Notes: generated by a model not told the origin, from the sequence alone. 64,000 nucleotides of DNA from Henriciella sp. (GCA_013213785.1 JABSPZ010000009.1:124001-188000), one strand, 5' to 3'; positions 1 to 8,447 are shown, counted from the first letter of the stretch. Program-made: numbers and translations.

Positions 1-1
1 C

Positions 2-229
2 GTTCGCGACAACACGATAGAACGGTTCGGGCCGGTGCGATCTGTCACCGCAACGAAAGAAAAGGGCCTCGTCTTTGAAGTTGCGTTTGAGGGCCTACAG
101 CGTAGCCCAAGGCACAAGTCGGGAATCGCTATGCGGTTCCCGCGGATCAACAGAATTCGCTGGGACAAACCGAGCGCGGAGGCGGACCGGTTGGAGAACT
201 TAGAGGCCTTGCTGCCCGAGAATGCGTGA
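2..229 (+). CDS. ATP-dependent DNA ligase, C-terminal fragment (cut by window start)
   Basis: The frame is open from base 2, so the track's GTG start at 35 is internal. The readable 75 residues resemble the end of ATP-dependent DNA ligases: a VRDNTIERFGPVRSV stretch, then VFEVAFEGLQ and RSPRHKSGIAMRFPRI, which match the end of the OB-fold with its basic motif VI region (RHKSGIAMRFPR). These enzymes seal nicks using ATP; bacterial copies usually act in repair beside the NAD-dependent LigA and are often clustered with a ligase-associated exonuclease and DEAD-box helicase, which would lie left of the window. The catalytic lysine is outside the window. Family call is confident, subfamily is not. 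Confidence 0.85.
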   Translation, partial: VRDNTIERFGPVRSVTATKEKGLVFEVAFEGLQRSPRHKSGIAMRFPRINRIRWDKPSAEADRLENLEALLPENA

Positions 230-263
230 TGGACAAGTTGTCGAAGCCTGATAGGGCGGGTCG

Positions 264-1172
264 ATGAATTTTCGCGATTTCTTGTTACTTTCAGCGGTGT
301 GCTTCGTTTGGGGCTTGAACCTGGTTGTAACGCGTTGGGTTGTTGCGGATGCAGGTGTTCCACCGCTCTTTTTCGCCGCGATGCGGTTTGCGGGGATCGC
401 GCTCGTTTTGTTTTGGTTTTTAAGACCGATCCCAAAAAACCTCGGGACGCTGTTCTTAATTGCCATGGGTATGGGCGCGGTCCACTTTGCATTTCTCTTT
501 ATGGGGCTAGCAAATGCCGAAGCGAGTTCGGTCTCCGTTGTAGGTCAACTCGGAGTGCCGTTCTCAACTTTGATGAGCATGGCTTTCCTGGGCGAAGTGG
601 TGGGTTGGCGCCGAGGCTTGGGGATCATGCTCGCCTTCGCGGGCGCGATTTTGATCGCCGTTGATCCGAACACGTTCCAGCTTAGCTTTGGCCTCCTATA
701 CGTCGTCTTTGCGGCGCTGATCGCATCTGGAGCAGGCATCCTGATGAAGCGCATGCCGTCGATTAGCGCGTTACAAATGCAGGCCTGGATCGGTCTGTTT
801 AGTTTCGCGCCGTTGTTCGCAGTTTCCGGGCTCCTGGAGAGTGATCAAAATGGCTGGGGCGCCTTTATCGAGGGCGGTTGGCTAGTTTGGCTCGCAACTG
901 CCTTTGCCGTGCTCGGCGTCAGCGTTTTTGGTCACGGTTGTTTCTACAATCTGATCAAGAAGTACGATATCTCTCTGCTCTCGCCGTTGACGCTGATGAC
1001 GCCGGTATGGGGCGTTGTGCTCAGTATCGTGATGCTGGGAGAGGTCCTGACATTGCAGTTAGTTGTCGGGGCGGCCATTTCATTAGGCGGCGTGTTTGTT
1101 ATTCTCATCCGTCCCAACAGCGCCATGCCTGAGGCGGCGCTTGGCGATAAGGTGAGAGGCAAGAAAGAATGA
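264..1172 (+). CDS. EamA/DMT-family transporter
   Basis: This 302-residue, very hydrophobic protein has about ten membrane segments in two related halves (roughly residues 5-130 and 140-282), the arrangement of the drug/metabolite transporter superfamily with two EamA domains. It sits in the inner membrane and probably exports a small metabolite or amino acid; the substrate cannot be read from sequence. The second half opens with a typical LLYVVFAALIASG helix and an MKRM loop. Its TGA stop overlaps the ATG of the following amidase gene by four bases (ATGA), so the two are translationally coupled. Confidence 0.9.
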   Translation: MNFRDFLLLSAVCFVWGLNLVVTRWVVADAGVPPLFFAAMRFAGIALVLFWFLRPIPKNLGTLFLIAMGMGAVHFAFLFMGLANAEASSVSVVGQLGVPFSTLMSMAFLGEVVGWRRGLGIMLAFAGAILIAVDPNTFQLSFGLLYVVFAALIASGAGILMKRMPSISALQMQAWIGLFSFAPLFAVSGLLESDQNGWGAFIEGGWLVWLATAFAVLGVSVFGHGCFYNLIKKYDISLLSPLTLMTPVWGVVLSIVMLGEVLTLQLVVGAAISLGGVFVILIRPNSAMPEAALGDKVRGKKE

Positions 1173-1948
1173 AGATCGAGGCGCATCCCAGCCCGAATTT
1201 CAATGACCGCAAAGCGCCGGTCGATATGCTTGTGTTTCACTATACCGGGATGGAGACAGGCCAAGCGGCGCTGGACCGCATGTGTGATCCAGAAGCTGAG
1301 GTTTCCGCTCACTATATGATCTGGGAAGATGGCCGCATTGTGCAGCTTGTTGGCGAAGACAAACGCGCCTGGCATGCTGGTGTGTCGAGCTGGAAGGGCG
1401 AGACTGATCTAAACTCCAGGTCAATCGGCATCGAGATCGTCAATGGTGGTCATGATTGGCCGTTGCCTGGTGATCGACTTCCGCCCTTTCCAGAGGTCCA
1501 GATCGACGCGCTCATTAAACTCACGCATGGCATCATGGACCGATGGGATATCCCGCAACAGCGGATTGTTGGGCATTCTGACATCGCGCCGGCGCGGAAG
1601 CAGGATCCGGGAGAGCATTTTCCTTGGGCAAAGCTCTCCCGATTTGGGATCGGCCTATGGCCATCTTCTTTGCTGGATGGCGCGTCCGGCTCAAAAGCGT
1701 CGGCCAAAGGCCCGCAGCTTATCGGGCGCGGCCTTGGGCCTGGCGATGATAAAAAAGCGGTGAGCCGCATGCAGACAATGCTTGCTGGCATTGGTTACGA
1801 GATCGAGGCTACCGGCACCTATGATAAGGCGACGGAAACAGTTGTGTGCGCCTTCCAAAGGCGTTGGCTTCAAGACCAAGTGACCGGTCTCGCCGACCTG
1901 CGCACGCTCCGCATGATCGGTCTGATGCATCCGCAATATCTGCGCTAA
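1169..1948 (+). CDS. N-acetylmuramoyl-L-alanine amidase (AmpD/AmiD type) with peptidoglycan-binding domain
   Basis: A 259-residue zinc amidase that cleaves the MurNAc-L-Ala bond during peptidoglycan or anhydro-muropeptide recycling. The Amidase_2 fold covers about residues 15-150: the first zinc histidine is in LVFHYTGM (H24), the others in the RAWHAG and VGHSDIAP segments, with the DPGEHFPW element following. A PG_binding_1-like helical domain covers about residues 185-255 (VSRMQTMLAGIGYE). No signal peptide or lipobox is visible, which favours a cytoplasmic recycling role over an AmiD-like outer-membrane role. It overlaps the EamA gene upstream and its stop shares four bases with the convergent MBL gene. 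Confidence 0.9.
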   Translation: MKIEAHPSPNFNDRKAPVDMLVFHYTGMETGQAALDRMCDPEAEVSAHYMIWEDGRIVQLVGEDKRAWHAGVSSWKGETDLNSRSIGIEIVNGGHDWPLPGDRLPPFPEVQIDALIKLTHGIMDRWDIPQQRIVGHSDIAPARKQDPGEHFPWAKLSRFGIGLWPSSLLDGASGSKASAKGPQLIGRGLGPGDDKKAVSRMQTMLAGIGYEIEATGTYDKATETVVCAFQRRWLQDQVTGLADLRTLRMIGLMHPQYLR

Positions 1949-2934
1949 CTCAATTCGAGACAGTGGCGATCGCCCTCACGAGCAATGCTAAAACCACGTT
2001 GTGTCACCGTTTTGGCTGCGTTTGAGTCATGAAAGCGTATCGCGTTCGTATGGTTGTAGTGGATGAAATTCACGCCCGTCTTTGTCTCAGGGGGCAAATG
2101 CTCGAGCAACTCCATGCTTTGAGTTACGCGCGGGTGTGGGATGAGTGACATGTCTCTGCCAGGTAATTCGAAGTCATCGTAGAAAGTTGCGTCGATGAAG
2201 GCGAGATCAACTTGTTTGACAATGTCTTCGATGCGGAGATCGAAATCAGTGTCCCATTCCTCCCAGCTATCGATGTCTGGCAAATACAAAGCGCTCTTTT
2301 GTGAGCTTTGGATGATGTAACCGACGGTTTCCGAATACTCATCTCGGTGGGGAACCCGATAAGGGGTTACCTGAATCGTGTTGGAAATCGTGATGGGCGT
2401 GCGATCCTCGAGGGACTTCAGGACGATATTGCCGAGCTCCACCAACTGTCCCCAAGGACCATTCTGAGCGAGAAATTCTCGCATGCGAGGCATTGCATAC
2501 ACGGGAACGCCCGACGTCCCAGCGACTTCCCGTCCGAGAAACATCAATCCTGCATAATGGCCGATATGCGCATGAGTTAGAAACACGCCTGCGACGCCCT
2601 CATTTTTCGCCTCCGATGGAGACAAAGTATCAAGGCGCTGAAGTTGTTCGGTGATGTTGGGCGTCGCATCGAACAAGTATCGCTCGGATGTCTCTAGGTT
2701 GACGACAGCGATCGATGTCGCGGTCAGGCGAAGACTAGGATCTTTCCAGGCCGGGTCGTCCGGATTTCCAAACTGAGGTGCACCGGCGTCTTGCCCCGCG
2801 CCGAGTACGATAAGCTCAACGCTGCACCTGGCGGTTTGGGGGGCACTCGGCGCTGCCCAGATAGACTCCACAGTGCAGCTGCCCGTGGCAATTGCGGATG
2901 CGATAAGACAGCTCAGAAAACCAAAGCGGTGCAT
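1945..2934 (-). CDS. MBL-fold metallohydrolase, PqqB-like, exported
   Basis: A 329-residue protein with an N-terminal hydrophobic export segment (about residues 1-28) ending near a cysteine; the lipobox (ATGSC) is weak. The body resembles PqqB-like metallo-beta-lactamase-fold proteins: VLGAGQDAGAPQFG near residue 43, a metal-loop motif LTHAHIGHYAGL (residues 119-130) and a late IHYNHTN histidine pair. The usual HxHxDH motif reads HAHIGH, so the aspartate is replaced by glycine. No other pqq genes lie nearby, so a role in PQQ synthesis is not supported; a periplasmic hydrolase is more likely. It is the last gene of an operon with the GST and SDR upstream (16 bp gap). Confidence 0.8.
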   Translation of the reverse strand: MHRFGFLSCLIASAIATGSCTVESIWAAPSAPQTARCSVELIVLGAGQDAGAPQFGNPDDPAWKDPSLRLTATSIAVVNLETSERYLFDATPNITEQLQRLDTLSPSEAKNEGVAGVFLTHAHIGHYAGLMFLGREVAGTSGVPVYAMPRMREFLAQNGPWGQLVELGNIVLKSLEDRTPITISNTIQVTPYRVPHRDEYSETVGYIIQSSQKSALYLPDIDSWEEWDTDFDLRIEDIVKQVDLAFIDATFYDDFELPGRDMSLIPHPRVTQSMELLEHLPPETKTGVNFIHYNHTNAIRFHDSNAAKTVTQRGFSIAREGDRHCLELS

Positions 2935-2950
2935 TCAACCCTCTCGCTGC

Positions 2951-3562
2951 TTATGCTTTCGCACTCGGTCGGGCGTGGCAGCGATCATACCAAGCGCTGA
3001 TATTGCCCAGATCCCGGTTGAGTGGCTGACCAACCTGTTCGCCAAAGGCCAGGAAGGCTGAGAGCAGAATATCGGCCAGCGTAAAGCGATCGCCCGCGAG
3101 ATAGTCGCGACCATCCATTTCTTGATCGAGCCAGGCCAGCTTGTCCTGGACACAGGCTTTCAAGCCGTCTGCTGCTTCTGGTAGGCAGCGCATGCGATCC
3201 TGAAAGATTGGCAGGCCCTCAGCAAACCGAAACCCATTGGCCAGCGGTTCACAGACATTCAGGTCAGCCCAGCGTGTCCAGCGGCGAACTTGTGCTCGTT
3301 CCTCTGGTGTTGCGCCCATTAAAGGTTCGCCGGGCTGGCTTTCGTCGAGATATTCGCAAATGACGGTGATCTCAGTCAGCATGGTCCCATCATCGAGCTG
3401 AAGGGCGGGTAGCTGTCCTGCTGGGTTTATCTCGAGATATTCCGACTGGCGATTTACGCCTGCCATGATGTCCACCTCTTCCAGAAGCAGCTCGATGCCA
3501 CGCTCGGCCATGAAGGTTCGCACCACCTGCGGATTTGGTCCCATCGAATTATAGAGTTTCAT
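2951..3562 (-). CDS. Glutathione S-transferase family protein
   Basis: A 203-residue cytosolic-type GST. Residues 1-80 form the thioredoxin-like N domain (KLYNSMGPNPQVVRTF, then the LPALQLDDG cis-proline region and the ITVICEYLDE glutathione-binding segment); residues 90-200 form the all-helical C domain with the conserved LAGDRFTLADI capping motif. It probably conjugates or reduces a small electrophile with glutathione. AGGAGAG six bases before the ATG fixes the start. It lies 18 bp after the SDR gene and 16 bp before the MBL gene, so the three are probably one transcript handling a common substrate, which I cannot name. Confidence 0.92.
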   Translation of the reverse strand: MKLYNSMGPNPQVVRTFMAERGIELLLEEVDIMAGVNRQSEYLEINPAGQLPALQLDDGTMLTEITVICEYLDESQPGEPLMGATPEERAQVRRWTRWADLNVCEPLANGFRFAEGLPIFQDRMRCLPEAADGLKACVQDKLAWLDQEMDGRDYLAGDRFTLADILLSAFLAFGEQVGQPLNRDLGNISAWYDRCHARPSAKA

Positions 3563-3580
3563 AAGGCTCTCCTGGCTTGG

Positions 3581-4351
3581 TTAGAAGTTTACGCGGTTTG
3601 AGACGGTTCCATCGACGATGAGGTTTGAGCCTGTCGTGTAAGATGATCTTGGGCTCGCTAGGAAGACGGCTGCGTCTGCGATTTCTTGCGGGGTTGCACA
3701 GCGTCCGGTCGGGTTTCTAGAAACCGCCTGTTCGAAGAATTCCGGCATGTTTTGCTCGACCATGTGCCAAACGCCCCCTTCGAAATAGACCATGCCAGGC
3801 GACACGACATTGGTGCGGATCCCGCGCTTGGCGTGCTGACGCGCGAGGCCCTTCGCCATATGAATCAAGGCTGCTTTTATGGGACCATATGATCCGGCAT
3901 TGTCGGCAACGGCGGCTGAAATAGACGCGATGATGACGAAGGCTGCATCGCCGTTCTCATCGGCGGCTTTGCCCAGAAATGGCTCTGCCGCTTCGAACGC
4001 ATTGACGGCGCCCAAAACATCGAGGTTGAAGTTTTGCTTCCATGAGCTCTCATCATTGCCCTGAGCCATCGCGCCAGCGTTCGAAACCAGGATGTCGATA
4101 CCGCCCAGTTCTTCGCCAGCAGATGTGATCCAGCTTTTGAGCGCCGCGCCGTCAGTGACATCGACCGAACCGCCTGTGGCTTTGACGCCTTTCTCTTGGA
4201 GTGCTGACACAGCTGCCGAGATCTGATCCGCATTGCGCGCGCAGATCGCAACGTTTGCGCCTTCATCTGCCAGCGTGTCTGCGATGGCGCGGCCAATGCC
4301 CCGTGTCCCACCGAGGATGACGGCGTTCTTGCCTTTGAGTTTTAAGTCCAT
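3581..4351 (-). CDS. SDR-family NAD(P)-dependent oxidoreductase
   Basis: A 256-residue classical short-chain dehydrogenase. The cofactor-binding loop GGTRGIG lies at about residues 14-20, the VSNAGA structural motif near residue 90, the catalytic serine in IIASIS and the YxxxK pair in SYGPIK, followed by the RTNVVSPGMV segment. It would oxidise or reduce an alcohol/ketone substrate in the cytosol. GGAG lies six bases before the ATG. It is the first gene of the SDR-GST-MBL operon and is divergent from the RNase P RNA gene, whose promoter lies in the 110 bp between them. Confidence 0.93.
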   Translation of the reverse strand: MDLKLKGKNAVILGGTRGIGRAIADTLADEGANVAICARNADQISAAVSALQEKGVKATGGSVDVTDGAALKSWITSAGEELGGIDILVSNAGAMAQGNDESSWKQNFNLDVLGAVNAFEAAEPFLGKAADENGDAAFVIIASISAAVADNAGSYGPIKAALIHMAKGLARQHAKRGIRTNVVSPGMVYFEGGVWHMVEQNMPEFFEQAVSRNPTGRCATPQEIADAAVFLASPRSSYTTGSNLIVDGTVSNRVNF

Positions 4352-4465
4352 GCTGCGCTCCGATGTCTTTCTTCAGCTCGTATCGGAGCATACTCGCGGC
4401 TTTGCGCCAATGCGGGTCGTCGCGAGAGGGGGCTGGCGGTTTTCTCGCGTTTGAACTATATCGCC

Positions 4466-4838
4466 CGCTCCAGACGGCTGGGCAGTTGCTGCCCCTGACT
4501 TGATCAGGGGTGGAGGAAAGTCCGGGCTCCACGGAGACATGGCGGTGGATAACGTCCACCCGGCGCGAGCCGAGGGAAAGTGCCACAGAAAGCAAACCGC
4601 CCTGAACTTGCTTCGGGGTAAGGGTGAAAGGGTGGGGTAAGAGCCCACCGGGGCTTCGGTGACGCGGCCCGCATGGTAAACCCCGCCAGGAGCAAGACCG
4701 AATAGGGGGCGTATATGGGCCGTCTTCAGCCTACGCCCTGGGTGTGTCGCACCAGGCGTGCAGCAATGCGCGTCGCAGAGGAATGACTGCTGAACCCGTA
4801 AGGGGGAACAGAACCCGGCTTATAGGCCGTCTGGATTT
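4466..4838 (+). ncRNA. rnpB: RNase P RNA, bacterial class A
   Basis: The catalytic RNA of RNase P, which trims tRNA 5' leaders. The universal core is readable in order: GGAGGAAAGTCCGGGCTCC (CR-I), a GAGGGAAAGTGCCACAGAAA segment (CR-II), GGTAAACCCC (CR-III), then AGAGGAATGACTGC (CR-IV) and ACAGAACCCGGCTTAT (CR-V). Helix P1 closes the molecule: CCAGACGGC at 4470-4478 pairs perfectly with GCCGTCTGG at 4826-4834. A TATAT box lies just upstream. A short T run follows P1, with no separate terminator hairpin. Ends are estimated to a few bases. Confidence 0.97.
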
Positions 4839-4840
4839 TT

Positions 4841-5251
4841 CTACCGGCACCGCCCGTAGCGATCGGGCGAGGCCCCTAGGCCACCTCTAAGACCTGGAGG
4901 GTTCTCCCAGTTCGTTCCGCGTCCGCCGGCGCGTCCTGGCGGATTGTCATCGCGGTCATACCAGCACTTCGCGCTTTGGTTCCACCAGCCATAATTGGCG
5001 TGCCAGTAGCCGAATCTCGGATTGTAATAGTATCCCGCTGATAGCGAGGTGAAGCGGACTTGTTTGCCGCGGACAACAACCATTCGGCGATCCGGGCTTG
5101 CACCTGGTCCACCTACCGGACCGGGGGGATTTTCCCAATTTGTGCCAGGTCCGCCAGCGGGGCCGGGCGGGTTGTCATCACGATCATGCGCGCAAGCGGT
5201 TGGGAGGCCGGCGATCACAAAGATCAAAGCGGAGGCGATGCAGTGTTTCAT
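4841..5251 (-). CDS. Small exported protein with duplicated Pro/Gly-rich module
   Basis: A 136-residue protein with a signal peptide (about residues 1-21, with cleavage after ACA or lipidation at the cysteine in PTACAH). The mature part has two copies of a 32-residue module, RDDNPPGPAGGPGTNWENPP at about residues 24-55 and a diverged copy at about 102-133, both ending GASPDR. They flank an aromatic-rich core (YYYNPRFGYWHANYGWW) with a basic VVVRGKQVRF strand. I do not recognise a function; the module suggests a flexible envelope or surface linker. GAGG lies seven bases before the ATG. It is convergent with rnpB, only a few bases apart. Confidence 0.7.
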   Translation of the reverse strand: MKHCIASALIFVIAGLPTACAHDRDDNPPGPAGGPGTNWENPPGPVGGPGASPDRRMVVVRGKQVRFTSLSAGYYYNPRFGYWHANYGWWNQSAKCWYDRDDNPPGRAGGRGTNWENPPGLRGGLGASPDRYGRCR

Positions 5252-5318
5252 TTGAATACCTCATTTTCTTATATGAGGTGGAACGCGCTGCGATCGTATC
5301 TCCGTCGATCTGACCTGC

Positions 5319-5792
5319 TCATCCTTTGCAGTTCTGGGTTTTCTCCATCACGCCCAGTTGTTCGACACGGCCCGTATTATTGGCGACATTGAAGTAGATA
5401 TTGCCATAATCATACACGGTGCTGTCAGCTTTCGACACGACGCAATCAGGTACGCCGAAGGCTGCGCGTGTGGTGATTTGTTCTGCGCCGGTCGAAATGC
5501 CGTCCGCTGTCCTAAAGCGTCCATCTTGGACAATGATCCAATATACTTCGTCATGCGCGCCAACGGTGAAACCATCGAAGACATAGGTGGTTGCAGCGGT
5601 GCCCCGCATGGGGATCGTTTGCCGGGGCACGCCTTTCAGCGCCAAGAGCTGATCGAGCGGCATTCCAATTTCGACGTCGCCGACCCGTTCGCCGGGGACG
5701 ATTTGATTGTCATTCAGCGTAAGCGGGGAGCTCGCGCAGCCACACAGCAAGCCAAGGCTCGCAAACAGAGAAATAGATTTCACAGGAGTCAT
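5319..5792 (-). CDS. Small outer-membrane-type lipoprotein, BamE/SmpA-like fold suspected
   Basis: A 157-residue lipoprotein: signal sequence with a clean lipobox (LLCGC, lipidated cysteine about residue 19). The segment GDVEIGMPLDQLLALKGVP resembles the helix-turn opening of BamE/SmpA-like repeats, followed by beta strands and two cysteines (about residues 125 and 154) that could form a disulfide. Length is larger than BamE alone and the match is only by eye, so the function is unknown. The distance to its neighbours on both sides suggests a monocistronic gene. Confidence 0.7.
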   Translation of the reverse strand: MTPVKSISLFASLGLLCGCASSPLTLNDNQIVPGERVGDVEIGMPLDQLLALKGVPRQTIPMRGTAATTYVFDGFTVGAHDEVYWIIVQDGRFRTADGISTGAEQITTRAAFGVPDCVVSKADSTVYDYGNIYFNVANNTGRVEQLGVMEKTQNCKG

Positions 5793-5901
5793 TATGAGAC
5801 GGTCTCGATTGGCCGCCCCCGCAGCATATCGTCTCTAATTCACTGGAAACAGACTGCTTTGTCGAGACGCGGAGACGTGAACTCTCTGTCAGGTTTGGTG
5901 G

Positions 5902-6702
5902 CTATGCAGACGGAACTGTTACGTCGCCCCAGACGATGAAATGCGGATTGTCATAGCCGCGAGCCTTTTTGCCATACAGCAAAGGCGTCCCGTCTGTTTC
6001 GGTGACTTTTGCGCCAGCCGCCTCAGCAATAGCTTGCCCTGCAGCAGTGTCCCACTCCATGGTTCGACCGAGGCGCGGATACAGATCGGCCTCGCCAGCC
6101 GCGATGAGGCAGAATTTGAGAGATGAGCCTGCCGAGATGATTTCGCCGATATTCTGGGTCTCTAAAAAGGCATTCGTCTCATCGCTGCGATGAGATTTCG
6201 AAGCGATCGCCGTCAGCCCGGCATCTGGCACTCGGCGAATTTGAAGCGGGGACCGTTCGCTCTCTTGAGGAACGTACGCGCCCGGTTCAGCACTTGCTTG
6301 CCAGGCGGAGAAACGGCTAGCGGCAACGAAGAGGCGGTTTAGAGCGGGCGCGTAGACCACGCCCATTACGGGGACGCCGTTCTCAATAATGCCGATATTG
6401 ACGGTGAACTCGCCGCGTTTGTTGATGAACTCTTTCGTGCCGTCCAGCGGATCGACCAAGGCGAAACGACTTCCGTGCTCGGGAATGTTTCCCGCCGCAA
6501 CCGACTCCTCTGCGATGACAGGAAGCTCCGGATCGGCATCCGCTAAAGCCGCAAGGATCAAAGCTTCGGCTTTCTCGTCCGCTTCGGTGACGGGTGAGCT
6601 GTCATCTTTGCGATCCACATTAAAATCAGTCGCGTAGACCTGCATGATGAGGTGTCCCGCGTCCAAAGCGATGCGCGCGAGGAGGTCTCCGGTTAAGCTC
6701 AT
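5902..6702 (-). CDS. cysQ: 3'(2'),5'-bisphosphate nucleotidase
   Basis: A 266-residue inositol-monophosphatase-fold enzyme that removes the 3' phosphate from PAP(S), a by-product of sulfate assimilation. Metal-site motifs are all present: EESVAA near residue 65, DPLDGTKEFINKRGEF at about 84-99, and EWDTAAGQAI near 215. These, especially DPLDGTKEF, are typical of CysQ rather than general inositol phosphatases. Its ATG overlaps the stop of the Gfo/Idh gene by four bases, so translation is coupled. Confidence 0.92.
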   Translation of the reverse strand: MSLTGDLLARIALDAGHLIMQVYATDFNVDRKDDSSPVTEADEKAEALILAALADADPELPVIAEESVAAGNIPEHGSRFALVDPLDGTKEFINKRGEFTVNIGIIENGVPVMGVVYAPALNRLFVAASRFSAWQASAEPGAYVPQESERSPLQIRRVPDAGLTAIASKSHRSDETNAFLETQNIGEIISAGSSLKFCLIAAGEADLYPRLGRTMEWDTAAGQAIAEAAGAKVTETDGTPLLYGKKARGYDNPHFIVWGDVTVPSA

Positions 6703-7673
6703 GAAACGTGTCTTTCTTGCAGAGGAATGAGCAGCGGGTCCGCCGCCAAAATGCGGTGCGCCGTGCTGATTGTATCAAAGGCTTGTTGGCTATCGCCGAG
6801 ACGGGGTGCGTTCGGGTCGGATATCCTAGCCAAGAAGGCGGAAAGGGCGACGAGAGCTCCATTTGAAGACTCGAACCGGTCAACGGTTTCATGCCGGGGC
6901 GCAGATCCATCTGTGCGTGCGGAAATCAAGGCTTCCTGGCCGAACCTTTGGTCTTCGGTGTTCAGACCTTCGAGCCATAAATAACCCCGCTCATATCCAA
7001 GCTCTATCCGGAAAGTCGGTCGCCACTGTGTCGTCGAGATATGCAGGCTCGCGAGTGTTCCGCCGTGTGTGCGAAGCGTCGCGATGATATTGCTCTCTGA
7101 GCCGATTTGCTCAGTTCGATCGAGATCGGAGAAGCCGCCAATATCCTGAAACGGACCTGCGAAGGCTTGCATGATATCAATCATCTCGGCGCCGAGGCCG
7201 AATACCGGATGATGCTCAGCTTCACGGCCAGCAACGCCGCAAACGCCCCGCATTGTCAGCAGATTGCCAAACTCCCCAGTGCCGACTTTAGCGAGCGCTG
7301 TTGCAACAGAGTCGTGATGACGCGCTGTAAAGCCGAATTGAAGCTGGGTCCCAGAGGCAGTTTGTTCACACCGCCGGATTTCGATCATGTCTTCGACGGT
7401 GAGAGGAACGGGATGCGTGCTGTAGACCGGCCATGGACCAGAAAGCGCGGCTTCAATCCAGGGGCGCAGGTCTTTTTGAGGACCGGCGAGGATGATTCCA
7501 TCTAAGGACTCTGTTTGCATCGCGCTGCGCAGGCTCTGAATACCAGCCTCGTCGCAAGCGACATCGAGCGCGAATGCAGCGATTTGGCCCGCTTCAGCCA
7601 GAGTGTTCAGGACAAGATGGTGGTCTGAATCCAGTTGGTCGGCACCAATCACGGCGATGCGGATCTGGGACAT
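6699..7673 (-). CDS. Gfo/Idh/MocA-family protein, degenerate active site
   Basis: About 325 residues with the layout of Gfo/Idh/MocA oxidoreductases: N-terminal Rossmann-like half (IRIAVIGADQLDSDHH) and C-terminal alpha/beta half (GTLASLHISTTQW). Two hallmarks are missing. The glycine-rich NAD loop (GxGxxG) reads GADQLD, and the EKP motif carrying the catalytic lysine reads THPVPL. It may therefore be a binding or structural relative. The track's TTG start at 7679 and an ATG at 7673 are both possible; AAGGAG lies 5 bases from the TTG and 11 from the ATG. It is the first gene of a pair with cysQ. Confidence 0.75.
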   Translation of the reverse strand: MSQIRIAVIGADQLDSDHHLVLNTLAEAGQIAAFALDVACDEAGIQSLRSAMQTESLDGIILAGPQKDLRPWIEAALSGPWPVYSTHPVPLTVEDMIEIRRCEQTASGTQLQFGFTARHHDSVATALAKVGTGEFGNLLTMRGVCGVAGREAEHHPVFGLGAEMIDIMQAFAGPFQDIGGFSDLDRTEQIGSESNIIATLRTHGGTLASLHISTTQWRPTFRIELGYERGYLWLEGLNTEDQRFGQEALISARTDGSAPRHETVDRFESSNGALVALSAFLARISDPNAPRLGDSQQAFDTISTAHRILAADPLLIPLQERHVS

Positions 7674-7773
7674 ACTCAACCGGGCTCCTTAAGCGCTGGA
7701 CAGCGATAGCGGGTTGAGAGGGGCACCACAAGCGTGATGCTCAGACCTTGCACAAGATTGTTAGGGCGCTCGT

Positions 7774-8361
7774 TTAAGCGGCAAGCGCTTTCAAAAGTGC
7801 TTCGGCTTGCGTCTTAGAAAACGCTTCCGGCAAAGGCGCCCGCATAATCATGATCCGAGACCAAATTTGGCCGGTCAGAATGTCGACCGCTTGATCCAGG
7901 TCATAGTCGCGGCGAACGACATTCTTTGCCGCGATTTCTGCGAGGATTATCCGAAGCGGCGCGCGGATGTGTTCTTTCATCCAATTGCGCCAAGTTTCCC
8001 CAGCATCCTTGTCATCACTCGCGGCGATCATTGCCGTGCGCAGGACGGCGTGGCCTGAGCCTTGGCGTGTGGTTTCTTCTAACGGGTACACAAGCGCCGC
8101 AATGCGTTCGACTGGGTCGCGGCCCAGCTTAGAGGCTGCTGGAACAAGTTCCACAGCTGCTTCGATGCACATATTTCCGATCGCGGGCCACCAACGATAG
8201 ATGGTTTGTTTGGACGCTTTTGCTTTGCGAGAGACTTTGTCGACGCTGAACTTGCGCCAACCGTTTTCCGCCATCTCTTCTCGTGTGGCCTTCAAGATTG
8301 CGGCACGCGATTCCTCGCTGCTGCGTTGTCCCTTTTTAGGTTTGGCCATCGTATCTGTCAT
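7774..8361 (-). CDS. TetR/AcrR-family transcriptional regulator
   Basis: A repressor-type regulator of about 195 residues. The N-terminal HTH reads FSVDKVSRKAKASKQTIYRWW, a classic TetR DNA-binding segment, with a C-terminal helical ligand domain (TetR_C_11-like). The track starts at 8403, but the ATG at 8361 (MTDTMAKPKKG) starts just before the basic N-arm typical of the family; RBS evidence is weak for either. It is divergent from sbtA-sbtB, with about 250 bp between, so it is a candidate regulator of that pair. A spaced inverted repeat (TTCGTA-N14-TACGAA) lies in that gap. Confidence 0.88.
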   Translation of the reverse strand: MTDTMAKPKKGQRSSEESRAAILKATREEMAENGWRKFSVDKVSRKAKASKQTIYRWWPAIGNMCIEAAVELVPAASKLGRDPVERIAALVYPLEETTRQGSGHAVLRTAMIAASDDKDAGETWRNWMKEHIRAPLRIILAEIAAKNVVRRDYDLDQAVDILTGQIWSRIMIMRAPLPEAFSKTQAEALLKALAA

Positions 8362-8421
8362 AACGTCCGCATCTTTGAATAGTGTACATATTTTGGCTAA
8401 CACGGAACGAACCGTTTGTCT

Positions 8422-8447
8422 TTCGTATCGTGCATTAAAATTACGAA
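8422..8447. promoter_or_regulatory. Spaced inverted repeat in the TetR/sbtA intergenic region
   Basis: TTCGTA and its complement TACGAA flank a 14-base spacer in the shared upstream region of the TetR gene and sbtA. The arms are short and the spacer long for a TetR operator, so this is only a candidate. The rest of the 250-bp gap shows no other clear element. Confidence 0.3.

Noticed and set aside
2951-4351. SDR-GST-MBL operon as a defined degradation pathway
   Set aside because: All three are broad families and no substrate-specific gene lies beside them.
5358-5939. 193-aa plus-strand ORF
   Set aside because: It is antisense to a clear lipoprotein gene with lipobox and has no recognisable domain.
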